A stretch of DNA of 64,000 nt from Flavihumibacter fluminis. GTDB taxonomy: Bacteria; Bacteroidota; Bacteroidia; Chitinophagales; Chitinophagaceae. Of the stretch, positions 8,592 to 16,314 are shown piece by piece. The DNA lies in the NCBI RefSeq assembly GCF_021491375.1, contig NZ_JAKEVY010000002.1, positions 620,001 through 684,000 of the forward strand, written 5' to 3'. Made by a program: the position numbers and the translations under genes. Each line of letters opens with the position of its first letter. The first letter of the stretch is position 1. The notes beneath the pieces were generated by a model, which saw only the letters and a program-made list of their open reading frames with translations, had not been told where the DNA came from and did not search any database.

Positions 8592-8605
8592 GCTAACAAT
8601 CGTTA
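8592..8605 (+). promoter_or_regulatory. CTAAC-N4-GTTAG palindrome, possible operator of the acyl-CoA dehydrogenase gene
   Basis: The arms CTAAC and GTTAG sit 19 nt upstream of the -7 box at 8625-8632, over the expected -33 position. The pattern resembles TetR-type operators often found before fatty-acid or branched-chain degradation genes. No TetR gene is in the window. Confidence 0.35.
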
Positions 8606-8624
8606 GTTGAACAGGTTTTTCGGT

Positions 8625-8632
8625 TATTTTTG
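8625..8632 (+). promoter_or_regulatory. -7 promoter box of the acyl-CoA dehydrogenase gene
   Basis: TATTTTTG, an exact TAnnTTTG match, ends 20 nt before the ATG at 8653. Confidence 0.45.
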
Positions 8633-8652
8633 CTCCACTTTAAGCGTATCCG

Positions 8653-9807
8653 ATGCAGTTTCAGTTGACAGAAGAACAATTGATGATTCAAAAAGCGGCC
8701 CGGGATTTTGCACAGCAACAATGTTTGCCGGGTGTGATTGAGCGCGACGAAAAACAACAGTTTCCCAAAGAGCAGATTCTGCAATTGGCAGAACTCGGTT
8801 TCATGGGAATGATGGTTGATCCAGCCTATGGCGGTGCCGGAATGGATACCATCAGTTATGTGCTGGCAATGGAAGAGATCAGTAAAGTGGATGCCAGTGT
8901 GAGTGTTTGTATGAGCGTAAACAACAGCCTGGTGTGCTGGGGATTGGAAACTTTTGGAACAGAAGAACAGAAGCAAAAATACCTGACCCCATTGGCTCAG
9001 GGAAAAAAGGATGGCGACTTGTATATCGGGGCCTTTTTGTTAAGTGAACCGGAAGCAGGAAGTGATGCCACTTCACAACGTACCACAGCGGAAGACAAAG
9101 GTGATTACTACCTGTTGAATGGTACTAAAAACTGGATCACCAATGGATCATCTGCCTCTGTTTACCTCGTGATTGCGCAAACAGATGTTGCCAAAGGTTC
9201 TTCCGGCATTAATGCCTTTATCGTTGAAAAAAACTGGCCCGGCGTAAGTGTTGGTGCCAAAGAAAATAAAATGGGGATCCGCGGCAGTGACACACACAGT
9301 ATCTCTTTTTCAGATGTAAAAGTGCCAAAGGAAAACCGGATTGGTGCGGATGGATTTGGATTTAAATTTGCCATGAAAACCCTTGCGGGTGGTCGAATTG
9401 GAATTGCCGCCCAGGCCCTTGGAATCGCAAGTGGTGCCTATGAATTGTCTGTTGCGTATGCCAAACAGCGGAAAGCATTTGGTAAGGAGATCATGCACCA
9501 CCAGGCTATTCAGTTCAAACTGGCGGATATGGCTACCAAAGTGGAAGCAGCCCGTCTCTTATGTCTGAAAGCGGCCTGGGAAAAGGATAACGGTATCGAC
9601 TATACGACAAGTAGTTCAATGGCCAAAGTGTATGCCTCCGAAGCAGCTATGTGGATCAGCACGGAAGCTGTACAGGTACATGGTGGCTATGGTTATGTTA
9701 AGGAATATCACGTTGAGCGATTGATGCGCGACGCCAAGATTACCCAGATCTATGAGGGTACATCCGAAGTACAACGCATTGTAATTGGTCGCTCCGTACT
9801 AAAATAG
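8653..9807 (+). CDS. acyl-CoA dehydrogenase (short-chain/butyryl-CoA type)
   Basis: This 384-residue FAD flavoprotein catalyses alpha,beta-dehydrogenation of acyl-CoA in beta-oxidation or branched-chain amino acid breakdown. The fold is complete: N-terminal helices, the FAD/substrate segment LSEPEAGSDA, ITNGSSASVYLV, the AQALGIASGAYE region, and the C-terminal block QIYEGTSEVQR with catalytic Glu at residue 368, the same position as in short-chain dehydrogenases. The start is followed directly by the family opening LTEEQ. A palindrome at 8592-8605 and a -7 box at 8625-8632 precede it, and a terminator at 9827-9857 follows, so it is monocistronic. Chain-length preference is inferred from family resemblance only. 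Confidence 0.9.
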   Translation: MQFQLTEEQLMIQKAARDFAQQQCLPGVIERDEKQQFPKEQILQLAELGFMGMMVDPAYGGAGMDTISYVLAMEEISKVDASVSVCMSVNNSLVCWGLETFGTEEQKQKYLTPLAQGKKDGDLYIGAFLLSEPEAGSDATSQRTTAEDKGDYYLLNGTKNWITNGSSASVYLVIAQTDVAKGSSGINAFIVEKNWPGVSVGAKENKMGIRGSDTHSISFSDVKVPKENRIGADGFGFKFAMKTLAGGRIGIAAQALGIASGAYELSVAYAKQRKAFGKEIMHHQAIQFKLADMATKVEAARLLCLKAAWEKDNGIDYTTSSSMAKVYASEAAMWISTEAVQVHGGYGYVKEYHVERLMRDAKITQIYEGTSEVQRIVIGRSVLK

Positions 9808-9826
9808 GTTTGGTTTTGCTTGCTTG

Positions 9827-9857
9827 AGCGCCACTTCGAAAGAAGGGCGCTTTTTTT
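9827..9857 (+). terminator. rho-independent terminator after the acyl-CoA dehydrogenase gene
   Basis: AGCGCC at 9827-9832 pairs with GGCGCT at 9846-9851, followed by seven Ts. It lies 20 nt after the dehydrogenase stop codon. Confidence 0.75.
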
Positions 9858-9949
9858 GTGAGATGTCAGACGTGAGACGTGAGACATTCCCGTCTCCTTT
9901 TTCCCGTCTCCTTTCCCCCTCTTCTCACGTCTCACGTCTGACGTCTCAC
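9858..9949. repeat. GTGAGACGTGAGA-family element with 27-bp inverted arms
   Basis: The left arm 9858-9884 and the right arm 9923-9949 are reverse complements with one mismatch in 27. The arms are built from the unit GTGAGACGT/GTCAGACGT. The 38-nt centre is pyrimidine-rich with a duplicated CCCGTCTCCTTT word. Related elements are at 24896-24950 and 63761-63878. It lies between a terminator and the yggS promoter and codes for nothing visible. Confidence 0.8.
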
Positions 9950-9956
9950 CTTTTCG

Positions 9957-9964
9957 TACCTTCG
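9957..9964 (+). promoter_or_regulatory. -7 promoter box of the yggS-like gene
   Basis: TACCTTCG, one mismatch to TAnnTTTG, ends four bases before the ATG at 9969, implying a leaderless or near-leaderless transcript. Confidence 0.4.
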
Positions 9965-9968
9965 CACC

Positions 9969-10643
9969 ATGTCTGTCAACCTTACTCAATACCAGAAAAT
10001 TAACAAGGAATGTGCTGCTGCAAATGCGTTGCTTGTGGCAGTGAGCAAGATCAAGCCGGTGTCGGATATCAAAGCTTTGTACGATGCGGGGCAGCGTGAT
10101 TTTGGAGAAAATTATGTGCAGGAACTGGTTGATAAACAGGCACAGTTACCGGAAGATATTCGCTGGCATTTTATCGGACACCTGCAATCCAACAAGGTGA
10201 AATACATTGTTCCCTTTGTATACCTCATCCATGGGGTGGACAGTCTCAAACTTCTAAAGGAAATCAGTAAGCAGGCAGTAAAGCTCAACCGGCGCGTGAA
10301 TTGCCTGCTCCAGGTTCACATCGCGCAGGAAGAAACCAAATTTGGTCTGGATGAGGCAGAGTTACAGGAACTTGTGGCATCCGTTTCCGCTAGTCCGGAG
10401 GCGTTTGAAGGGGTTCAAATTCGAGGGTTGATGGGAATGGCTTCCTTTACCGAAAACGAGGCGCAAATCCGCCAGGAATTCAGGCAATTGACAGAGTGGG
10501 CGAACAAATACCTGCCGGCGATCCTTCCTGATAACAATAGTAAAATACTGAGCTTTGGAATGAGTGGCGACTATACCATCGCGCTGGAAGAAGGCTCCAC
10601 CCTGGTTCGAATCGGCAGTCTGCTTTTTGGTGCCCGCAACTAA
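9969..10643 (+). CDS. YggS/PLPBP-family pyridoxal-phosphate homeostasis protein
   Basis: This 224-residue single-domain TIM-barrel protein binds pyridoxal 5'-phosphate and helps control PLP and amino/keto-acid balance in the cytoplasm. The PLP lysine is K27 in LLVAVSKIKP. Other signatures are DFGENYVQEL, WHFIGHLQSNK, the GLMGMASF strand, SFGMSGDY and the C-terminal VRIGSLLFGAR. The length is typical and no enzymatic activity is expected. It starts just after a GTGAGACG-type repeat and is followed 57 nt later by glnS. Confidence 0.92.
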   Translation: MSVNLTQYQKINKECAAANALLVAVSKIKPVSDIKALYDAGQRDFGENYVQELVDKQAQLPEDIRWHFIGHLQSNKVKYIVPFVYLIHGVDSLKLLKEISKQAVKLNRRVNCLLQVHIAQEETKFGLDEAELQELVASVSASPEAFEGVQIRGLMGMASFTENEAQIRQEFRQLTEWANKYLPAILPDNNSKILSFGMSGDYTIALEEGSTLVRIGSLLFGARN

Positions 10644-10669
10644 GGATTTTATCCTCCGCGAAAAGGCCG

Positions 10670-10677
10670 TAAATTCG
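10670..10677 (+). promoter_or_regulatory. -7-like box of glnS
   Basis: TAAATTCG, one mismatch to TAnnTTTG, ends 23 nt before the glnS ATG at 10701. Confidence 0.35.
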
Positions 10678-10700
10678 CCCTTCCAAAGGAATCATTACGT

Positions 10701-12380
10701 ATGAGCGACATCAAGAAAGAAGAAGAGAAAGGCCTCAATTTTATTGAAGAGATCATTGAAGCAGATTTAGCTGCCGGAAAATACAATTCCATCATCACCC
10801 GTTTTCCCCCGGAACCTAATGGGTATCTTCATATCGGGCATGCTTCCAGCATCTGCCTGAATTTCGGTCTCACCCTGAAGTACCCAGGTTATACCAATCT
10901 CCGGTTTGATGATACCAATCCGGTTACTGAAGACACGGAATATGTGGAAAGCATTAAAGAGGATATCAAATGGCTGGGTTTTACCTGGAAAAATGAACTC
11001 TATGCGTCTGATTATTTTGATCAGCTCTACACATTTGCAATAAAACTCATTAACAAGGGATTGGCCTATGTAGATGATTCTACTTCTGAAGAGATCGCTG
11101 CCATGAAAGGTACTACCACCCAGCCTGGCGTGAATAGCCCTTATCGGGATCGGTCTGTAGAAGAAAACCTGGAGTTATTCGCCCGTATGAAAGCTGGTGA
11201 ATTTCCGGATGGGAGTCGCACGCTGAGGGCAAAAATCGATATGGCACATCCCAACATGATCATGCGCGATCCGGTGCTTTATCGGATTAAACATGCTCAT
11301 CACCACCGTACAGGTGATGCCTGGTGTATTTATCCGATGTATGATTTTGCGCATGGTCAATCGGATTCCATAGAGGAAGTAACACACTCTCTGTGTACCA
11401 TGGAATTTGTACCACACCGTGAACTGTATGACTGGTGTATAGAAAAACTGGAGATTTATCCTTCCCATCAATATGAATTTGCCCGTCGTAACCTGAACTA
11501 CACGGTTACGAGTAAACGAAAATTGCTGCAACTCGTAAATGAAAAACATGTTACGGGTTGGGATGACCCGCGTATGCCTACTATTTCCGGTTTGCGCAGA
11601 AGAGGTTATACTCCTTTCAGTATCCGCGATTTCTGCGACCGCATCGGTATTGCAAAACGGGAGAATATGATTGATGTATCCCTCCTGGAATTTTGTGTAC
11701 GGGAAGACCTGAATAAAAGTGCACTGCGCCGCATGGTGGTTTTTGATCCGTTAAAAGTGATCCTTACGAATTATCCCGAAGGGCAGGAGGAATTGCTGCA
11801 AAGTGAAGACAATCCGGAAGCGGAAACAATTACACACAGGGATATCCCATTCTGCAGGGAATTGTATATCGAACGCGAAGACTTTATGGAAGTACCACCA
11901 AAGAAGTTCTTCAGACTCGCACCCGGACAAATGGTGCGCCTTAAAAGTGCCTACATCATCCGTTGCGATGAAGTAGTGAAAAATGATGCAGGAACTATTA
12001 CCGAACTGCATTGTTCGTATATCCCTGAGAGTAAGAGTGGCTCCGATACATCCGGTATTAATGTAAAAGGCACCCTGCATTGGGTAAGTGCCAAACACGC
12101 GGTATCTGCAGAAGTAAGATTATATGATCGGCTGTTCAGAGTGGAAGATCCTTCCAGTGAAGAAGGCGATTTCAAATCCTATATCAACCCCGATTCATTA
12201 CAGGTGATCGATCACGTTTATGCAGAGCCTGCTTTGCTCAAATCCAGTTTTGACGAGCGTTACCAGTTCCTGCGTAAAGGTTATTTCTGCCTGGATAAAG
12301 ATACCAGTGAAGAAAAACTGGTCTTCAACCGCACGGTAACATTGAAAGATGCCTGGGCGAAAGAGCAGAAAAAGGGTTAA
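10701..12380 (+). CDS. glnS: glutaminyl-tRNA synthetase
   Basis: This 559-residue class I aminoacyl-tRNA synthetase charges tRNA-Gln. The HIGH signature is HIGH at 44-47 within PPEPNGYLHIGHASS. The KMSKS loop appears as VTSKRK at 269-274, the form typical of GlnRS rather than bacterial GluRS. The following segments WDDPRMPTISGLRRRGYTP and the C-terminal anticodon-binding beta-barrels (from about residue 345) agree. Having GlnRS means Gln-tRNA is made directly. The stop codon overlaps that of the convergent amidohydrolase gene within a palindrome at 12369-12390. Confidence 0.95.
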   Translation: MSDIKKEEEKGLNFIEEIIEADLAAGKYNSIITRFPPEPNGYLHIGHASSICLNFGLTLKYPGYTNLRFDDTNPVTEDTEYVESIKEDIKWLGFTWKNELYASDYFDQLYTFAIKLINKGLAYVDDSTSEEIAAMKGTTTQPGVNSPYRDRSVEENLELFARMKAGEFPDGSRTLRAKIDMAHPNMIMRDPVLYRIKHAHHHRTGDAWCIYPMYDFAHGQSDSIEEVTHSLCTMEFVPHRELYDWCIEKLEIYPSHQYEFARRNLNYTVTSKRKLLQLVNEKHVTGWDDPRMPTISGLRRRGYTPFSIRDFCDRIGIAKRENMIDVSLLEFCVREDLNKSALRRMVVFDPLKVILTNYPEGQEELLQSEDNPEAETITHRDIPFCRELYIEREDFMEVPPKKFFRLAPGQMVRLKSAYIIRCDEVVKNDAGTITELHCSYIPESKSGSDTSGINVKGTLHWVSAKHAVSAEVRLYDRLFRVEDPSSEEGDFKSYINPDSLQVIDHVYAEPALLKSSFDERYQFLRKGYFCLDKDTSEEKLVFNRTVTLKDAWAKEQKKG

Positions 12381-12390
12381 AACCCTTTTT
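12369..12390. terminator. palindrome spanning two convergent stop codons, possible bidirectional terminator
   Basis: AAAAAGGGTT at 12369-12378 is mirrored by AACCCTTTTT at 12381-12390. It lies inside the overlapping 3' ends of glnS (stop 12378-12380) and the amidohydrolase gene (stop 12379-12377). Only three G:C pairs are present, so as a terminator it is weak. Confidence 0.45.
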
Positions 12391-13711
12391 TTGCTGGTGC
12401 CTGTTTCTGTTTCGCCTGGAGATTGGCATAATCAAATACCAGGTGGCAGAAAGCTTTTACACCTACATCCAGTTGACTGTCATCAATGAAGAAATCCGGT
12501 GTATGATGGCCCGGTGCTTTAGCAGGATCGGTACCAACCGGCATGCCTCCCAAATTGAAAAACAGGGCAGGGGCTTTCTCACCAAAGAAGGAGAAATCTT
12601 CAGCGCCGGTAGTCCAGGATTGTGTTTGCACTTTATCCTTTCCCGCTGCTTTCTGAAGTGATGGTGCCATCATGGCTGTCAGGCTGGAATCATTATCGGT
12701 AACCAGGGTTTTGGTGTCAATATCTACTTCCACAGTTGCACCACTGGCTTCTGCAATCTTTTCAGCAGTTTTTTTGATGCGTGCATGCACATCGCGCTGC
12801 ATTTCGGCATCCAGCGTACGAATGGTGCCTTCCAGTATTGCTTCCTCGGGAATGATATTGCTGCGTACGCCGCTATGGAATTTACCTACGGTAATCACCA
12901 CCGGTGCTTTGACAATATTTTCCTGGCGACTCACAATTGTCTGCAATCCTGCTATGATTTGAGTTCCCACAACAATCGGATCAATGCTGCCCCAGGGAGC
13001 AGAACCATGTGCCTGTTTGCCTTTCACTTTGATGGTGAACCAGTCGGAGGATGCCATAAACGGCCCTGGCTTGTATCTGATACTGCCACTTTCTGTATTG
13101 GATGAAATATGCAAACCGAAAATCGCATCTACTTTGGGATTGTCCATCACGCCTTCTTTCACCATTAATGGTGCGCCGCCTTCTTCCTCACCGGGCGGAC
13201 CTTCTTCTGCAGGCTGAAAAATGAACTTCACAGTTCCTGCAATGTCTTTTTTCATGGCAGCCAATACCTCTGCCGTACCCATCAGGATGGCCACATGGCT
13301 GTCATGCCCACAGGCATGCATAACCGATACTTCCTGCCCAAGATAATCTGCTTTCTGGGTTGATTTAAAGGGCAGGTCCACTCTTTCTTCCACAGGCAGG
13401 GCATCCATGTCTGCGCGCAGGGCAATCACAGGGCCGGGTTTGCCTCCTTTTAAGAGTCCCACTACTCCTGTTTTTGCTACTTTATCCTGTACTTCAATGC
13501 CAAGGGAACGCAGGTGATTCGCGATGTATTCCATTGTTTTGAATTCGCGATTGCTCAGCTCGGGATATTGGTGGATATGCCGCCGCCATTCAATCACTTT
13601 GGGCAGAACCTGTTTGGCTTTCGCCTGGATGGTTGCATCCAGGTTACTTTGTGCCCCGGCTGTCAGGCAGAAGCTGGAAGCTGCGAGCAGAAGGGTAAGA
13701 AATCGAACCAT
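12377..13711 (-). CDS. secreted M20 (peptidase D-like) amidohydrolase
   Basis: This 444-residue protein has a signal peptide (MVRFLTLLLAASSFCLTAGAQ) and an M20D amidohydrolase fold, the family of IAA-amino-acid and hippurate hydrolases. Metal ligands are visible in MHACGHDSHVA, the EEG of PAEEGPPGEEEGG and the GLH of IFGLHIS, with the C-terminal GAEDFSFF and PGHHTPDF blocks intact. It should hydrolyse N-acyl amino acids or peptides in the periplasm; the substrate is unknown. A lysine/alanine-rich tail (KQKQAPAKKGF) ends the protein. Its 3' end overlaps glnS by 4 nt, and the mutase gene upstream ends 41 nt before its start. Confidence 0.9.
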   Translation of the reverse strand: MVRFLTLLLAASSFCLTAGAQSNLDATIQAKAKQVLPKVIEWRRHIHQYPELSNREFKTMEYIANHLRSLGIEVQDKVAKTGVVGLLKGGKPGPVIALRADMDALPVEERVDLPFKSTQKADYLGQEVSVMHACGHDSHVAILMGTAEVLAAMKKDIAGTVKFIFQPAEEGPPGEEEGGAPLMVKEGVMDNPKVDAIFGLHISSNTESGSIRYKPGPFMASSDWFTIKVKGKQAHGSAPWGSIDPIVVGTQIIAGLQTIVSRQENIVKAPVVITVGKFHSGVRSNIIPEEAILEGTIRTLDAEMQRDVHARIKKTAEKIAEASGATVEVDIDTKTLVTDNDSSLTAMMAPSLQKAAGKDKVQTQSWTTGAEDFSFFGEKAPALFFNLGGMPVGTDPAKAPGHHTPDFFIDDSQLDVGVKAFCHLVFDYANLQAKQKQAPAKKGF

Positions 13712-13752
13712 GATGTGTGGGTTATGTTGGTCAGTAAGTTAAGAAAAATCAG

Positions 13753-15318
13753 CTAGCGATGTTCTCCGAATACGCCCCTGAGTTCATCTGCAATTTCTCC
13801 CAACGTACATTTTTGTTCTACGGCCTCAATTACTGCCGGCATCAGGTTTTCACCGGAAGCCGCTTTGTCGTTCAGATTTTGCAGTACCTGGTCAACCATT
13901 GCCGGATTGCGGTTATTCTTTAAGGCATTCAGTTTTTCAATCTGTACCTGCCGTATGCTGTCATCCACTTTGAATATAGGAATGGAAGCTTCAGTATCAA
14001 TCTGGAATTTATTGACACCCACAATGATCTTTTCACCGCTTTCAATCCCTTTCTGGTATTCATAAGCGCTACGCGCGATCTCATCCTGCATGAAGCCTTG
14101 TTCAATGGCAGATACACTGCCGCCCATGGCATCTATCTTTGCCATTAAAGCCAGCGCTTCCTGCTCAAGTTGAGAAGTGAGCGCTTCTACAAAATAGGAG
14201 CCTGCCAGGGGATCCACCGTATCGGCCACGCCACTTTCAAAGGCAACGATTTGCTGGGTTCTCAAAGCAATACGAGCCGCTTCTTCAGTTGGCAGAGAAA
14301 GCGCCTCATCATACCCGTTAGTATGCAGTGATTGTGTGCCTCCCAGTACAGCGGCCAGGGTTTGAATCGTTACCCGGCTGATATTGTTCTGGGGTTGTTG
14401 CGCAGTAAGGGTACTGCCACCTGTTTGGGTATGGAAACGCAGCATCATGGCCTTGGGATCAGTAGCCCCCAGTTCCTTCATGATAGTTGCCCACATGCGA
14501 CGGGCAGCGCGGAATTTGGCCACTTCTTCAAAGAGGTTGTTGTGTGCGTTGAAAAAGAAGGAGAGGCGTTTGCCGAAAACATTGATGTCGAGTCCGCGCT
14601 CCAGTGCTGCTTTCACATAAGCCTTCCCGTTAGATAGTGTAAATGCGATCTCCTGCACTGCAGTTGAACCGGCCTCACGGATATGGTAACCTGAAATGGA
14701 TATCGTATTCCATTTGGGCAATGAACCACTGCACCATTCAAAGATATCGGTGATGATACGCATGGATGGTTTGGGTGGATAGATATAAGTGCCGCGGGCA
14801 GCGTATTCTTTCAGAATATCATTCTGGATGGTACCACTGATTTTGCTGAGATCGGCTCCCTGCTGTTTGGCCAGTGCCACATAAAAGGAGAGTAATATGA
14901 ATCCGGTGGCATTGATCGTCATGGAGGTACTGACAGATTCCAGTGGTATGCCCTGGAAGAGTACCTGCATATCCTGTAGACTGTCAATTGCCACCCCCAC
15001 TTTTCCAACTTCACCTTCTGCCATGGCATGATCACTGTCGTATCCGATTTGTGTGGGCAGGTCAAAGGCAACTGAAAGTCCGGATACCCCCTGCGATAAT
15101 AAATAGTGATAGCGTTTATTACTTTCCTCGGCAGTAGAGAAACCGGCATACTGCCTCATGGTCCAGGGCTTTCCCCTGTACATATCGGGTTGAACGCCCC
15201 GCGTGTAGGGGAATTGTCCCGGTTGTTCGGAACCATCCCATGCAGTCGGCAAATCACCGGGGTAATAAACCGGTTTAATTTCTATACCGCTGTCGGTGGT
15301 GATTTTTTTTTCTGACAT
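13753..15318 (-). CDS. methylmalonyl-CoA mutase, stand-alone catalytic (large) subunit
   Basis: This 521-residue protein is the TIM-barrel catalytic half of an adenosylcobalamin-dependent acyl-CoA mutase. Substrate-site residues match methylmalonyl-CoA mutase: Y57 in RQYAGF, R187 in PPKPSMRI and H212 in SGYHIREAG. Isobutyryl-CoA mutases change the Tyr and Arg equivalents, so methylmalonyl/succinyl-CoA is the likely pair. The C-terminal cobalamin domain with its DxHxxG motif is absent, so a separate B12-binding small subunit is needed and is not in this window. It follows a small membrane protein gene by 20 nt on the same strand. Other acyl-CoA mutases of the large-subunit family remain possible. 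Confidence 0.85.
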   Translation of the reverse strand: MSEKKITTDSGIEIKPVYYPGDLPTAWDGSEQPGQFPYTRGVQPDMYRGKPWTMRQYAGFSTAEESNKRYHYLLSQGVSGLSVAFDLPTQIGYDSDHAMAEGEVGKVGVAIDSLQDMQVLFQGIPLESVSTSMTINATGFILLSFYVALAKQQGADLSKISGTIQNDILKEYAARGTYIYPPKPSMRIITDIFEWCSGSLPKWNTISISGYHIREAGSTAVQEIAFTLSNGKAYVKAALERGLDINVFGKRLSFFFNAHNNLFEEVAKFRAARRMWATIMKELGATDPKAMMLRFHTQTGGSTLTAQQPQNNISRVTIQTLAAVLGGTQSLHTNGYDEALSLPTEEAARIALRTQQIVAFESGVADTVDPLAGSYFVEALTSQLEQEALALMAKIDAMGGSVSAIEQGFMQDEIARSAYEYQKGIESGEKIIVGVNKFQIDTEASIPIFKVDDSIRQVQIEKLNALKNNRNPAMVDQVLQNLNDKAASGENLMPAVIEAVEQKCTLGEIADELRGVFGEHR

Positions 15319-15338
15319 GGCAATTCATCGTTTTGCAA

Positions 15339-15881
15339 TCAACTCAGTAATTTCTTTGCTTCATAGCTTAAGGCTTCCTGCACCAGGCTATGCATGGAGC
15401 CCTGGGGCTGGTTCATTACAAACTCAATGATCTTTTTGTTGAATTCCACACCACTCATATCATCCGGCAGGATGGCGGCGAGCTGATTTACAATCATGAT
15501 GTTCTGCTCTTTCAGGTTGCGAATCGCGTCCCAGGCAGCAGCACTCACATAGATCTGTTGAGAGAGATTATATTCAAATTCCTGTTTGATGGTTTGGGTA
15601 AGCAGTTGTTGCATTCCACGTTTATCAAAAGAGGGATCATTGCTTCTGCTGATGAGGTTGGGCAGTGCGATTCTGTCGGCTAAAATTACCAGTCGCTCAT
15701 AGGCCGCCAGCTGCATTTGTTTGGAAGCACCTGCCACCTGTTGATCTTTACTGGTAGCGGCATCCACTTTCTGACTGATATCGGCGATGGACTTTTTGTC
15801 CTTCCGGTAGAAATAAAGATAGAGGCCTACAAAACCAACAAGTGCAATGCCGGCAACGATCCAAACGATTGTATTATCCAT
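15339..15881 (-). CDS. conserved N-terminally anchored membrane protein, function unknown
   Basis: This 180-residue protein has one TM helix at about residues 5-25 followed by basic residues (YRKDKK), giving an N-out, C-in topology by the positive-inside rule. The rest is a helical cytoplasmic domain with AAYERLVILADRIALPNLI and QEFEYNLSQQIYVS segments. I do not recognise a functional family; it looks like a conserved Bacteroidota hypothetical. It is first in a unit with the mutase subunit, 20 nt apart. A TACTTTTG -7 box is at 15910-15903 on its strand. A mutase-specific role is not shown. Confidence 0.75.
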   Translation of the reverse strand: MDNTIVWIVAGIALVGFVGLYLYFYRKDKKSIADISQKVDAATSKDQQVAGASKQMQLAAYERLVILADRIALPNLISRSNDPSFDKRGMQQLLTQTIKQEFEYNLSQQIYVSAAAWDAIRNLKEQNIMIVNQLAAILPDDMSGVEFNKKIIEFVMNQPQGSMHSLVQEALSYEAKKLLS

Positions 15882-15902
15882 AAAAGCTTAACAATTAAGC
15901 AG

Positions 15903-15910
15903 CAAAAGTA
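15903..15910 (-). promoter_or_regulatory. -7 promoter box of the membrane protein/mutase unit
   Basis: On the minus strand this is TACTTTTG, an exact TAnnTTTG match, 21 nt before the start codon at 15881. Confidence 0.5.
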
Positions 15911-15947
15911 AAGGATTTACCTGACCGGGTGGAGTGGCCGGAATCCT

Positions 15948-15955
15948 TAAATTTG
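15948..15955 (+). promoter_or_regulatory. -7 promoter box of the IscA-like gene
   Basis: TAAATTTG (exact TAnnTTTG) ends four bases before the ATG at 15960. Either the message is leaderless or translation starts at the second Met, 15966. It is divergent from the 15903-15910 box. Confidence 0.5.
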
Positions 15956-15959
15956 CAGT

Positions 15960-16304
15960 ATGGAAATGACAACAACTACACCGGTTACAATGACAGCAGG
16001 GGCTATCAGTGAGATCAAGCGCTTAATGGAGGCTCCGGAATTCGACAAAAGCCAGGTTTTACGCGTAGGCGTAAAGGGCGGCGGTTGTTCAGGTATGAGT
16101 TATATCCTCGGTTTTGATAAGATGGAAGAAGGCGATGAGCAGTTCACCATCGATGGTATTCCCTGTACCATGACCAAATCTCATGGGATCTACCTGATGG
16201 GTATGGAAATCGACTGGCAGGACGGGCTCAATAATCGTGGTTTCACTTTTACCAATCCCAATGCCAGCAAGACCTGCGGATGCGGTACTTCCTTCGCTGT
16301 TTAA
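15960..16304 (+). CDS. HesB/IscA-family iron-sulfur cluster carrier
   Basis: This 114-residue A-type carrier delivers Fe-S clusters to apo-proteins in the cytoplasm. The three ligand cysteines are present: C43 in GGCSGMSY, and C106 and C108 in KTCGCGTSF. Its single-domain length fits IscA/SufA/ErpA; these cannot be separated by motif alone. No other isc or suf genes are adjacent. It begins almost immediately after a -7 box. It converges on the TPR/beta-barrel gene, whose stop lies 10 nt away. Confidence 0.9.
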   Translation: MEMTTTTPVTMTAGAISEIKRLMEAPEFDKSQVLRVGVKGGGCSGMSYILGFDKMEEGDEQFTIDGIPCTMTKSHGIYLMGMEIDWQDGLNNRGFTFTNPNASKTCGCGTSFAV

Positions 16305-16314
16305 TAGGATTGAA

